In this document: positions 37,815 to 49,206 of the stretch, piece after piece
Position numbering within the stretch: the first letter of the stretch is position 1
How the letters are laid out: every line of letters begins with the position of its first letter
Assembly: GCA_963693285.1 (NCBI GenBank)
Contig: OY848919.1
Location: 1,201,594 to 1,265,593 of the forward strand
Source of the DNA: Xestospongia muta
Taxonomy: Eukaryota; Porifera; Demospongiae; Haplosclerida; Petrosiidae
Direction of reading: 5' to 3'
DNA length: 64,000 nt
The notes under the pieces: generated by a model
Databases searched by the model: none
What the model was told of the DNA's origin: nothing
What the model saw: the letters and a program-made list of their open reading frames with translations, nothing else
Translations under genes and position numbers: made by a program

Positions 37815-39245
37815 TATATATATTGCTGTATTAGTAATGTTGGTATACATGATCGTGTTGTTATAATGGAGTTGCTAAAAGAAGTAGCTCAGTCTCATTC
37901 CATTGATACTAGCCATAGAGAATTTAAATGTAGTCCATTCATTCATTTGTCCATTTGTCTATCCACTCTTGGTCTATTTGTCTATCTGTCTAATTTTTTA
38001 TCAGCTACTTTTCAGAATATCAACTCCCAAAATACCAACTTTCATTACTGTATTAGAATTACCTTTTAGATAATAACTTGGTGGAACATCTAGTAATTGA
38101 CCAAAGAGCAGTCCCTATAATATCATTTCATATAGCATTATAGCTTATGGTCTTTGATGTTTTTGGTGATACAAGAAATAATTGCACATACTAAGTTTAT
38201 CAAGTCAGATAATTCAGTATATAAAATCAGCAGTTTAGCAGTTTTAGCATTATTGTTTACTCAGTTTATGATGGAATGTAACTTTCTTATTACATACAAA
38301 TATGGAAGAACACTTCTTATTAGAGGATACAGATATTTGACTATTAGAAAGGAAAAGGGAAAGGATGGTAAAGAATTTTGGAAATGTTCTAATTGATTGT
38401 GCCCATCTCTAGCTAAAACCATATGTAACAAACCATGTCTTTTTATAGCATAATTGACTTTCTTGATAGTTGTTACAGAAGGAGTAGGTATTGTGGGAGT
38501 TATAGTTGTTCTAACAGAGGTAGACAGGTTAACAAAGGACGCACAACATGCTCTAAGAAGAGCAATGGAGAAATTACATCATCATGTCGACTTATTTTAT
38601 TGTGTAATTCTACTAGTAAAGTTATATCAGCTATTAAATGTAGATGTTTAGGGATAAGAATACCCGCCCCCACAATTGATGAGGTTAAGAAATTGAATAT
38701 TTTGAACAATAGTTTATTAACAAGATTTATTTAGATATGTGGTGTTCTACAGTTTGTATGTCGTAAAGAGTCTTTATCTCTACCTGCTGAACTTGCTAAA
38801 AGGATCTCAGAAAAATCAAAAAGAAATTCATGAACATTTGTGAAGCTTAAGCTTGTAGAGTACAACAGTTAGTTATAAATCTGTTTCTCCATCAATCCTT
38901 CCATATTTTGTAGATATCCATTCTCTGCTGATCAAAATATACTAAATTTTGTGAGTGGGAATTTTTTTTTATATGAAACAGCTGCAATAATTAATAACAA
39001 ACAAACTCCTGGAAAGTATAATATGGAAGAATAAATGCTTGAATAAATGGATGAATAGATAAATTGATGGATGGATGGATGAATAAATTGATAGATGGAT
39101 GGATTATTGGACAGATAAAGTACCTAATAAATGGATGTTGGAGATAAAATGGTATACAATAGGAATACCTTTATATTTAAATTACTTCATGTAAGAGGTC
39201 GATTTTATGAACTCCTAACTCATTGTATTCCATGTTATATTCAAG
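37815..39245 (+). pseudogene. RFC3: RFC3 pseudogene, unit 4
   Basis: Copy of 26525-27890. Exons for [40 protein letters not shown] (with a small deletion near 38570 that shifts the frame), VIPAIK-like and PAELAKRISEKS are present, but the NLRKA segment is deleted near 38828 and the WELFLHETA exon has stops. It has no 3'-terminal exon. Clearly dead. Confidence 0.8.
38154..38396 (+). mobile_element. FLYWCH-type zinc-finger relic, unit 4
   Basis: Copy of 26845-27135 with KYGRTLLIRGYRYLTIRK and FWKCSN, ending early at a stop. Confidence 0.45.
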
Positions 39246-40371
39246 GTAAAAACATCTATTATTATAACATAATGTTGTACTATCTGTAGGTCATGCTGTC
39301 TCATTTTAAACTTTAGCCTGAGTAATATCAGTTTCAAATACTATTTCAAAAGTGAAACTCTTTGAAGGTTCTCTCATCCTTTTTGCATTATATTAGGTAA
39401 GTTCATTGTTTTAAAATACAAGACATAAACATAGACAACAACCGGCATAAAAATATCCATTCATATACAGAGATTTGTACTTACACAAAATAATGTCATA
39501 AAGGTCAAACCTCTTGGACTGCGTCAAAAACATCATCAACCTCATCTTTGGTCATTTTTTCAAATGTATGCTTTTTCCAGTAACAACAAACAGTTCACAC
39601 AGAAAATCCTTTGTCAATATTTGGAAGAATGTCCATCTTTTCTCCATTTTCTAAACCATGCTTTCATCCAGTTACTCCATTTTTATCAAAAACTTAAGGA
39701 TAAAGTAGTAGGAATAAAAGTACAAATTCAATAAGCAAAATTCAAAATTACGTTATATAAACCAATTGAGAATATTCTTGCAAAACTAAATGAAATTGTA
39801 AAATCTAGCTGTAAATCTGCAATTCAGCAAGTCTATCTGTAAAATTGCCCTTAAATGTAGAAATGCAGATTGGCCACTTTTTTTACACTGGTTGACAATG
39901 AACAGATGGATCAACATAAATGGATAAACAGTAGTCTGGTAGGTCACATCTGACATGTCAAAGTCTTCCGTATGTCCTAGGTGTCTATCTGGTATTACCA
40001 CCACTTAATGTAAGAGAAAGTACTGTAGTGCTTTCTGTTTGTTAAGACAGCAAAGAGGATGGGAACCAATTTCCCTTAAACAGAAAATACCAGACAACTA
40101 GCTGAATTAATGGTCATATGAACAGATGATAGTAGATGTAATATAACTAGTAATTACTTATTATTATTGTATATATTAATTTTATACCTATAATTTCTCC
40201 TTTTGTTTGATCCAACATGTACAATGACTGTGTTATTTTTCTTGATCTCTCTGTCTTGTTCATGCATTGATCAACATTGTACAGCTACTCTCAGAATGTC
40301 TACCTTTTTGCATTTTAGATTGTCTCCTCCTCCAGTCTCTATCATAGAAAAGCTTGTAATTTGTAAATTAA
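39246..40371. other. Unassigned spacer between units 4 and 5
   Basis: This is the one part of the duplicated block with no counterpart in the other units. A minus-strand stretch near 39500-39600 reads FEKMTKDEVDDVFDAVQE and could be a gene relic, but no splice-supported continuation is seen. A (ATGG)n-like tract lies at 39060-39110 just before it. No gene can be supported. Confidence 0.4.
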
Positions 40372-40809
40372 TAGTTTTAACGTTGTCAAGAAATCTTCTG
40401 ATGTTGTATGGATCAGTACTTTCATGGAATTGTTAAAAGTGAGTGTATTATTAAATAGAATGTGTTATTAAATATAATATTAATTTGTTAAGTGAACTGT
40501 ATGTGTAGGAAATAAGTTTTTAGGTGATTTGACAAATTAATTGGCTTTAATTAATGGATTTTTTATTAGCAGTAGTAATTAGTGGTATTAGATGTAGCAA
40601 TAATATTTAATTTTATATAGCTACTAACTAGAGGCCTATTAGTTAATGTACAATTTAATCTGGTTTGTTTGTTATAATTGTATTTGTAAATAAAAATGAA
40701 TGTAATTAGTAGTGTTGTCCTAGTTTGCTTAAAACATAGCATTAGTTTTAATTATAAATTTTTAAGTTTTTATACCGATAATTATATTCATAGCAATCGT
40801 TAATGAGAT

Positions 40810-41265
40810 TCATAAGCGCACACTGTCTCGCCCCACAAGAGCATGAAGACAAAATCGTGAGTACATATAAAAGGAAACCAAAACAGTCTTGGTTGCCATT
40901 GTGTTGTAGGCCAGTGTCTGCAATGTATCATGACCTCTGAGATGGTTACCAGCATACTCTTCGGAGTATCCGAAAGGCGGACTAGGATACGGCTGGTAGT
41001 CTCCCTTTAAACGAGATGAGGCTTGGTGTATTGTAGTCCCGGTTTAGTAAAGACGATGATTTCTTCTCGAAGCTCGAAACCCAGTACGGCTGGTTTGAAG
41101 TTAGGGCGACGTTCCAGCCAGGATTACCTCGTCTTCGGACGAGGGTTACCAAGCCAGGTGGCGGTCCTAGCTACCAATAGCAGGGAATCCTGGAGCCTAA
41201 GTGGAAGCCTGCGTGGAAGTGAGTCACGAAAGATCGTTTGGGAAACACACAGGGTTTTTTTTTAA
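40810..41265 (+). ncRNA. GC-rich, hairpin-rich segment, possible RNA gene or SINE
   Basis: Base composition stands out sharply from the surroundings. On the plus strand there is a TATA-like TATAAAAGG at about 40867, then perfect hairpins with TTCG loops: ATACTC-TTCG-GAGTAT near 40957 and CTCGTC-TTCG-GACGAG near 41127. A run of nine T at about 41256-41264 could end RNA polymerase III transcription. I tested by eye for 5S, SRP, RNase P/MRP, 7SK and tRNA-like boxes and saw no match. The open frame 41023-41265 is probably incidental. Could equally be the 5' region of a retroelement. Confidence 0.35.
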
Positions 41266-41529
41266 ATTAAAATTCTATTAATTATAAACAAATCTAATTA
41301 TCTATTTATAAATCTATTTCAAGAGTATTAAAGAATAGTCAGTAAGGATGTTCAGGAGGTGAGTCAGTTGGATCATATGAGTAACACAACTACACCTTTT
41401 TTAAGAAAGTAAAATGTTGAGTTGGCAGGTCTAGGAGCAATAAATTATTTACAAAGTGTCGTATGCGGAATATGTGTCAACAATTCTAAAATATTTTCTT
41501 TGCAATAACTTGAGTAATAAATATAATCT

Positions 41530-42062
41530 TTAAACTATTAAACTGTCTTCTTGTTGCTGTTGCTGTTTGATTCCTAGTTCTATTAAAAGAGTATCCTCTA
41601 ACTTGAGATAATCATCGTATTCCTACCAAAGCAATAGAAATGGACTCATACTTATATTTTCAGACCCAAACTCACTAATTTAGCTTTCTCTTCCCAACCA
41701 CTATCTTTGCTCTGTTGAGGTGTCTCCTATAATTACTAATTATAATTATTAATAATTATACTTCATTGACTAATATAACTTCTGTAGCAGATATTGCTTT
41801 AGCTTCATCCAGTACTTTCTTCTCTTCACTACGCATACTATTTCTTTCAGCAACAAATTCTAATCGCTCGACTTCTCTCTCAAAGAATGACTCCATAATG
41901 GACAACTAGAGAGAGAAAGAATAATCTCTAATTTAAACACTATATCTCCACCTCATTGCTGGAGGGATGACATAGACTCCATGGCACTTCTAATGTATGC
42001 AATGTACCACCACTGTCACCCACTGCTAACATTGATTGACGACCACCTCCAACAATTAAGAG
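41530..42062 (-). pseudogene. 3' fragment of an axonemal dynein intermediate-chain gene (DNAI3/WDR63-like)
   Basis: Four minus-strand exons with good splice sites: 41952-42062 (MLAVGDSGGTLHTLEVPWSL, end of a WD-repeat propeller), 41762-41905 (MESFFEREVERLEFVAERNS and onward, charged helix), 41676-41726 (QQSKDSGWEEKAKL) and 41530-41622 (EYDDYLKLEDTLLIELGIK, Gln run, stop). The order and motifs fit the C-terminus of the inner-arm dynein intermediate chain DNAI3 (WDR63). No upstream exons precede it; an hAT relic lies there. So it is a captured or duplicated fragment, not a working gene. Confidence 0.65.
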
Positions 42063-42230
42063 CTAACAAATAGAGTTAGTACAGCTTACTAGAGAGACAT
42101 CATGGGATAATAGAAGTGATTGAGAGAGAGGAAATATTTTGGGCCAATGATGGTACATGAGATCTTGAGAATGTTTGAATACATGTGATAATAAACGTAT
42201 TTATTCATTACCTACCCAAATTTTTATTGC

Positions 42231-42431
42231 TTGCTACTTACCTCACAAAAAGAATCTAAGTTAATCTTATTGGTGTTGATGAAACTGTCAAATGTTTTGA
42301 CATATTTGCAGGCCACAATGACGGAAAAATGGCTTAACAATTGTCTGGTCCTTCATGTACACAAATGCATAACTAATGAGTGTGATCTTGTTGAAATAGC
42401 TAAGGAATTTGTTATGGTAAATAATGAGTAA
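42231..42431 (+). mobile_element. hAT transposase C-terminal relic
   Basis: The frame contains MTEKWLNNCLVLHVHKCITN and continues with LVEIAKEFV, resembling the dimerisation region at the C-terminus of hAT transposases (the LNN-x-L-x-L-H-x-H-K pattern). The upstream part is broken by stops. Only the end of the gene is present. Confidence 0.55.
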
Positions 42432-42811
42432 AGGAAATACTTTGGTACATTTTAAATTAATGTTGGTAATACTGATTGTGATTATATCAAACATACTTTC
42501 TTCATTATGGGTACATTCGTGTCTGCATATTCATCACATAGTTATGGTGTGAACCCCCCCAAAATATAAGTGCCTCATCCACCTATGAAATATTAGAAAT
42601 AACAATATTGAAGCTTTTAATATTAATAATGTAGGCAAACTCAATTATCAAGTAGAAAAGTTGAATTTTTCTAGAGATTTAATTATAAAAATTGCTAACT
42701 TTTGTGAAAAGACAAAGAACTGGAAACTAAAATTTTTAACTACTAATTGACTTATTGGGATTTGAAATATTTTTTTACTAAAAAAGTATATCAACAATAG
42801 TACAAAAATAA

Positions 42812-45800
42812 CTAATAACAATAACGGAGTCTGTTACTATTAATCCACAAACTCTTCAAAGTATTATTTTTAACTAAAACATGTTTTAATTGTTGTTTAC
42901 CAAATTCAGTAATATTAGGACAGAGAGTGAGAGATAGTCGTTGTAATGTATTACTGTTCGTGATGAGATGACAGAAATAAGGTATATCTTTATCAGTAAT
43001 GTTATTGTCACTCCACAAGTAAAATCCTTTGATTATTTTATTAGCAGTTATAGCTGTTGTTAGAAACTTGTAAGTATCTGGTACGAGAGGTGAGGAGAGA
43101 AGATGTAGTTCTTCTATTGTCTTGTTACAAGTTACTATTTCTACTAGTTGACTGACACAGTTACTATCAAAATGAGTGTTATGTATAGAAACTTCCCTCA
43201 CTTGACATTCATTAATATCAGTTAATAATATTAGTAACGTTTGAGGAGATAATGAGTTGAGTTCAATACTCCATGTTGTGTGTTGTCGTCTCTTTAATTG
43301 ACGTATCACTTCTTTACATTCTGCCTCAGTAGATGAAGTGAGTGTAACACTATCACTGTCCCACTTAACACTTCCAGTGTTTCCTATAATAAAACATAGT
43401 TACTATATAATATTTTACACACACAACAATAGCTATACACACACTCTCACATGTTCAACTACAATTGTCAAGGCTTATCAATAAAGATCTACTATTGAGA
43501 TGGACACACAAGGTACTGAGCTGTCAGATAGACGTCAGTGAGGATGACTCAGTCATATCACTAGTCAAGATGCAATGGTACCTAGCAACATCATAGCTGG
43601 GCCTAAGCTGGCATAGCATTTATAAATAACTTAGAAACTGTAGCAAGGTTCGGCACTTTAGTGCCTTTCATTTTGTCTCTGTGCTTATGTATACAATTGA
43701 AAATCTATACAATATAATACACTCTTTTAGATATCAGATATTCGACAAAAACTTCACGTGACAAACCAATAAAATTGTTTTTATATAATTTCCTATAAAT
43801 TTCTAGATCTTACTTTGACTAGTGGTATCTTTTGTTTCAAAATCTGATGAAGTTAACTTGGAAGCATCATCCACTCTGTCATCTGGTTCTTCATGAGTTA
43901 GTTTGTCATCTGGTGGTAGCTCTTGGATAGCTGGTACCTCCTCAAACGTTTGACTTAACTGAAGATCATCAACTTGAATCTGATCATGCAAGAGCTCGTG
44001 TACTTCTAGATCATGGAACTGTACCACCTGAGACTGTAGAGCTAAACACATTATCTGATATAATATAATATCTAGTAATTGTTTACCTTTCATGTTCTCC
44101 ATCAACAGACTAGTCTTTTCTTCTCTCTCCATTAACTGTAAAGTTAGTGACGTTATCTCTTCTTGTAGCATCTCAATCTTTTCTTGTTTCTCTACTAATA
44201 CTTTATCAGTAGCTATAGAACATAACCATATATGGTATGTACTACTATCAGTATAATCCCTAACCTTCTTTAAATCTGGTTAAATTCTCAATCTCTAAGG
44301 TCTTTGCTTTACTCATTTTCTCCAATAGCTTCAATTTCTCTGTTTACATTAGGTACATAGTTATATCTCAATTAATGTACATGTACCTGATAAAGTGTCA
44401 GTTGATTGCTGTTCTTCTCTGTCCATACTGTACACTAGTAAAAATAAAATACAGAAATATAGTTATTGGTAGTGCTTGCGATTCATTGTTTGTGATATAA
44501 CTTGTTATACTCATATAGTTTCTTTAATGATGTTTCACCTTCCAAGGTAGGTTCCTCCATTAGTTTATGAGGCAGTGATTGCTGCATGAAACCAACTTGC
44601 TCAAAAGTTGGATCTTCTGCATCCTTCGTGGTTGTTACTAAATTGGGTAAAGTATTTTCTGTGACTCATATAAATTAAAGGAATGAATGGATAGGTACAT
44701 GAAGAGATGATATCTTTACATATACATTATTTAGCCTTTCAATTTGCATTATGTATGTATACCTCAGGTTACATACCTAATGGAGAATCAGTTGATGATT
44801 GGTCTTGTGGTCTTTCTCTGTCCATAATGGTACAAAATAACTCCATACTGGTATAAACTAATTGTGTAATAATAAATAATTATATTATAATTACGTATGA
44901 AGCTAATGCTTACCTTTCAGAGAAGATTTTAGCTCCGTTATTTCCTTGTCCTTCTCCTTTCTCTGTGATATCATGGTTATCACCTTCTCTTCAAGAGCTT
45001 TCACCTCTTCCACTAGACCCCTCACCTCCTACATATATCAACACGCACATAATATTATCTAGTACTACTATCGTTCTCACCTTATCTCTACTACATATAT
45101 CCCATATAATATGGTAGCCCATACTTAATTTAAGTAATCCCAGTTTTATCAATAGGTCAAGATGTTTCTCAGCTTCTATTCGGAGAATATCCATTATATG
45201 TCGTGGAGCATAGCAGGTCACAATGATGGAGTTGCCTTTCTTTATGACCCTAACTTGGACCTTCTTAGCCATATCTTGGAAGGCTTTTTGTAATAGAACT
45301 CTAATTTGGCTAAGACAGTATTCATCAGCTTCCCATTCCATGACAAACTCAACAGTCTCACATTTGAGAAGAGAGGATGAACCTATGAAAAAATTCTGAC
45401 TTTCACACACATTGAGCTTGACCTCTTCACAGAATTTTTCGACAGCTGATTTATAATCTGTGATATGAGGTTTGGCATCTTTAATGTCGTAGTGATTGAT
45501 AACAGCCTCTAAGCAGGCAATATTGATTATGGTACATTTTTCTTCCACAATTTCCATGATATCGTCAAATGATTTTGCTACTGATAATTGAGGTTTTAGC
45601 TCTCGAAAACATCTCTTAAGATACTTTTTGAAATCTTTCAATGAGAAAGAAAACTCCTGCTGGGGAAGAGATGGTTCAGATGAATTCGTAACAGCAGATT
45701 TAATGAGAGGTGCTACATTATGAAAAAGGTTTCCCAATTTTATTCTCATTTGATCAAAATCATATTGAAAAGTTGCTGGAAGATAAAGCTCTGTTATAAC

Positions 45801-46705
45801 ACCTAACAGAAGTACATGGAATTTATTGTTTAGGAGTATTGAGAAAACAAACTTTGGCTAGAAGAAGTTGATGTATTGTTCAGTGCTGGAGTAGTGCCAA
45901 GAGCATTAGTGTCTATTGGTAATGCTACATATACATGTACATAAAATGATCTAATTAAATTACATACCTGGCTGACTTGGCCATACTGGTACTTGAGGAA
46001 AGTTTTCATCTATAGAAAATTTTATACTATGATTCTATAAAATATAAACCACTTACTGTACTCTTTGAGTATATCCTGTGCTAAATGTATTGTGTCTTTA
46101 GATTGTAACAAGACACTAGCGAAGACTCTTAACTTCTTTGGGTCTTCAAATACTGTACTAGAGAGTGCTCTCAATGAATTATCAGTTAGTACATTTCCTG
46201 ATCTCTCCATTTCATCAAATGTATCCTTAGAGATGACTCCCTCTGTATACAAAATACGAACTATCTTTGCAGGAAGAGTGAGCTGTGAGAGACACTTAGC
46301 ATGTTTCTGTAGTATTGAAGTAGCAACCTCTTTTTGAACTATTGTACAAATAAATATGAAGAAATTTAACCAGGCTATTTTAATTCTTAATTTACACTCA
46401 CTTTCTGGTAATGTCTCTTTGTATTGTTCAGCAATAGCATTCTCACTAATGGCTGGCTTCTTTAGTGTCTCTATAATCTCTCTTCTTGTAGCATTGGGTT
46501 TACTACTCAGCCATAATTCAAACATCTTTAATGATTTGAAATCACTATCTTCATTTAGTGATCTGATATCATTTAACTTAGTAATATCTAATTTGAGAAG
46601 TACACCAAGTTTGTGCCAGTTAGTACCAACTCTGACATGTTCGTATAATTCGTGAACAGTTGGTTTTCCATTCAAGAATTGATCGAAGTATATAGAGACT
46701 GCCAT
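42812..46705 (-). CDS. G5: compact Death / CARD-like / novel module / coiled-coil / LRR protein
   Basis: Start at ATG 46705 (MAVSIYFDQFLNGKP). Death exon to about 46403; CARD-like exon about 46058-46339 (VQKEVATSILQKHAKCLSQL); linker exons near 45975-46010 and 45855-45920; module exon about 45080-45805; coil exons at about 44905-45030, 44560-44650, 44400-44440, 44080-44210 and 43815-44040 (longer than in G2, with a Glu/Asp-rich tail ending DTTSQSK); LRR exon 42812-43383. Sister of G2 by the shared FSLKDFKKYL module start and the near-identical CARD-like exon. The KRKS nuclear-type signal of G2 is absent. Final LRR residues differ from all other copies. Confidence 0.8.
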
Positions 46706-46881
46706 AGTCACAAAAATGCTAAAAGGTCACTATTGAACACGTACACGTGGAATTATTAACTACATTTAACCTTTCCTTTATCTTGTTATTGTAAGCTCAA
46801 TTTCAATGGTCAGCCAACCTACTAAGATAACACTATTACCAAATGACAATCAACATTTAGTATACAACAGTAATGATATTT

Positions 46882-47054
46882 GCGACCTGATTTGCGATAA
46901 TGGACCACTTTTGGCAAAACAATTGTGATATGATTGTGAACAACTGTTCATGGTATACATGTATACAAAACTGCTTCGAGGTGCTTAATCCTTTTTCATA
47001 ACTCACGTCACAAATGTTTTGATAAAAGTGGTCCCTTATTACAAATCAGGTCAC
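46882..47054. mobile_element. 173-base MITE with target duplication
   Basis: Compared with the same spacer upstream of G2, this element is an insertion flanked by a 4-base repeat 'attt' (46878-46881 and 47055-47058). Left end GCGACCTGATTTGCGATAAT and right-end inverse GTGACCTGATTTGTAATAAG pair over about 40 bases with few mismatches, sharing GGACCACTTTT. No coding capacity. Confidence 0.85.
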
Positions 47055-47105
47055 ATTTAGTAAAATAAATAAAAGAGACAGCATTAAAAATTTAAAATTA
47101 CTATA

Positions 47106-47106
<1 letters not shown>

Positions 47107-47143
<37 letters not shown>

Positions 47144-47146
47144 ACA
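47107..47146. repeat. (ATT)n microsatellite
   Basis: Trinucleotide run of about 40 bases in the spacer between G5 and the sugar porter. Confidence 0.9.
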
Positions 47147-47218
47147 AATATTACACAAAATATTTACACACTTGATAAAAATAATATATACTAAAAGTTA
47201 ACTCCGCCCATATTGTAG

Positions 47219-49175
47219 CTAATACTCATTAGAAGATAGAATAGATTCTGAAGTCACTTCATTATCAATAAGTTTGTCCTCTCTATAAAATATAATAAAT
47301 AAAGTACATTATTATATTATTATAATGAGTTAATATTAAAAGAACTAGTATCATACAATACAAGGTACATTAATAGTTAATACTAGTTTAATAGTTTGAT
47401 AATAATGTAGGAGGTACTCATGAACATTACTATTTCAAATAAAGTGAATTAAACTGACTAAAAGATTGTTTCTATATTTTAGTATTAGGACCTTCTGATG
47501 TAATATAATGTTATTACAATCAATGTTACAAATTTGACATTTATAATAAGACCAGTTAATTCTAATGCTACAATATAACATAATGTGTGTGTGTGTGTGT
47601 GATAACTTACTCTTCTTTCTCTGTTCTTAGTCCAACATTAACATCATATACTACAGTATGATTATCACTACATCTCCAGGGGCAACCCAATCTATACAAA
47701 GTACACATAATATATTATAATAATTCATATACTATATGTATGTGTATCCAGTCTACCACATATCATATAGTCATCTCTAGTCTACCACACTCTAACAGTG
47801 ACAGAGGGAAGCTCCTCTTTACTCGATTTCCGGAGGCAGTATCAAAATGACACACACATATAAATGTCCAATGAAATTGTTCAATTCAAATCTTTGTCAA
47901 TTAATGTATTATTATCACATGGCTGTCACACGTTCAATATATAGATATAACTATTGTCATTGAGAATACATATTAATGTTAAAATTATATAGTTTGACTT
48001 ACTGAGGTCAAAGGTCAAAGTACACTCACCTCAAATAATAGAAAAGGTTGATTCGTTCAAGACATGGTTTCATAAATAGTTGATCAATTTTCTCTAAACT
48101 CTCTCCTTTAGTCTCTGGTAAGGTCAGTAATACAAAGAGAAAGGCAGCAAATAAAAATATTGAGAGAATAAAAAAAGTTCCAGCTGTTCCCAGTGTTGAT
48201 CCCAAGAGAAGAGGAGTTACCATGGCAATAATAAAATTGCCAATCCAATTGCCAGAAGTTGTTATGGAAACAGCAATTCCTATAATCAGATAAGACAGGA
48301 GAGGATATCCGTTTCTTTTGTTTTCTCATGTCAATTACATGTAATAAGAAATTAAAGGTAACATTGACATTATCCTACTGTTAATATACATGTACATGTT
48401 AGGATATAGAGGATAAGAAGTGGTAGTGTATAGACTTACCTCTTATAGAGAGAGGAAATATTTCACTGGTAACAACCCACGCTACAGGACTAAATGATTA
48501 AAATATATCATAGTAATAGTCCTGGTCTAAGACTAGGTATGGGTCTGATATTATATAGAGTCTTATAGACCAGTTCCTGTACCAGGTCTGGGTCTGAGAC
48601 TATGTAGACCCATCTCTATACCATGTAAGTCTAACTCCAAGACTCACTCAAGTATGAATATAGTTATAATAGAAGTGGGTCTTACTTACCCCCAGCTAAA
48701 TGCAAAACTGGCGACAAAGATGACAACCAAGATGACAACAACATAACCGACCTCTTCATTATCACCTTGATCAACTCGGAAGAAATGTATCAACAGTCCA
48801 GCTGCTAAAATAGCCACAAACATACCAAGTGCTCCCAATAATAAAAGGAATTTACGACCAACCTATGTAATGTATTAATATTTAACCCTTTAGTCTGTAA
48901 CATACTTTATCTACTAGGAACACTGTAACAAAGGTTGTTAAGAAATTGACCACACCCACTATGGCTGTAGCTACATAACTAGAGACTTCTATACTGCAGA
49001 AAATTGATGTTGAATAATACCTACAAATTATTAACTATTTATTAACTTGACTGACTATCTTTATCTGTCCATCCAACCATTCATTGATCCATACATCTAT
49101 TAACTGACATGATAACATTCATACCAGTAAACTGTTGAAACAATTGTAATACCATACCAAGAATGACTCTGGAAT

Positions 49176-49206
<31 letters not shown>

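Larger units (their letters stand above)
40692..42586. mobile_element. 1.9 kb composite insertion interrupting the unit-5 3' flank
   Basis: The flank sequence conserved in units 1, 3 and 4 stops at about 40691 ('tttgtaaata') and resumes at about 42587 ('aaatattagaaataac'), giving a possible 5-base repeat 'aaata' at both sides. Inside are a GC-rich structured segment (40810-41265), a dynein gene fragment (41530-42062) and an hAT transposase relic (42231-42431). It may be several successive insertions. No clear terminal repeats were found. Confidence 0.6.

Noticed and set aside
40203..40436. Plus-strand 77-residue frame ending LLMLYGSVLSWNC
   Set aside because: The last part is the conserved 3' flank of the units and occurs joined to different upstream sequence each time; no consistent exon structure.
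41055..41110. Hammerhead-ribozyme-like GATGA...GAAAC near 41063-41090
   Set aside because: The CUGAUGA core is not matched exactly and stems I and III are not evident.
40890..41260. SRP (7SL), RNase P/MRP or 7SK RNA as identity of the structured segment
   Set aside because: TGTAGTCCC-like text is present but the SRP helix 8 motif and the RNase P conserved regions are not seen.
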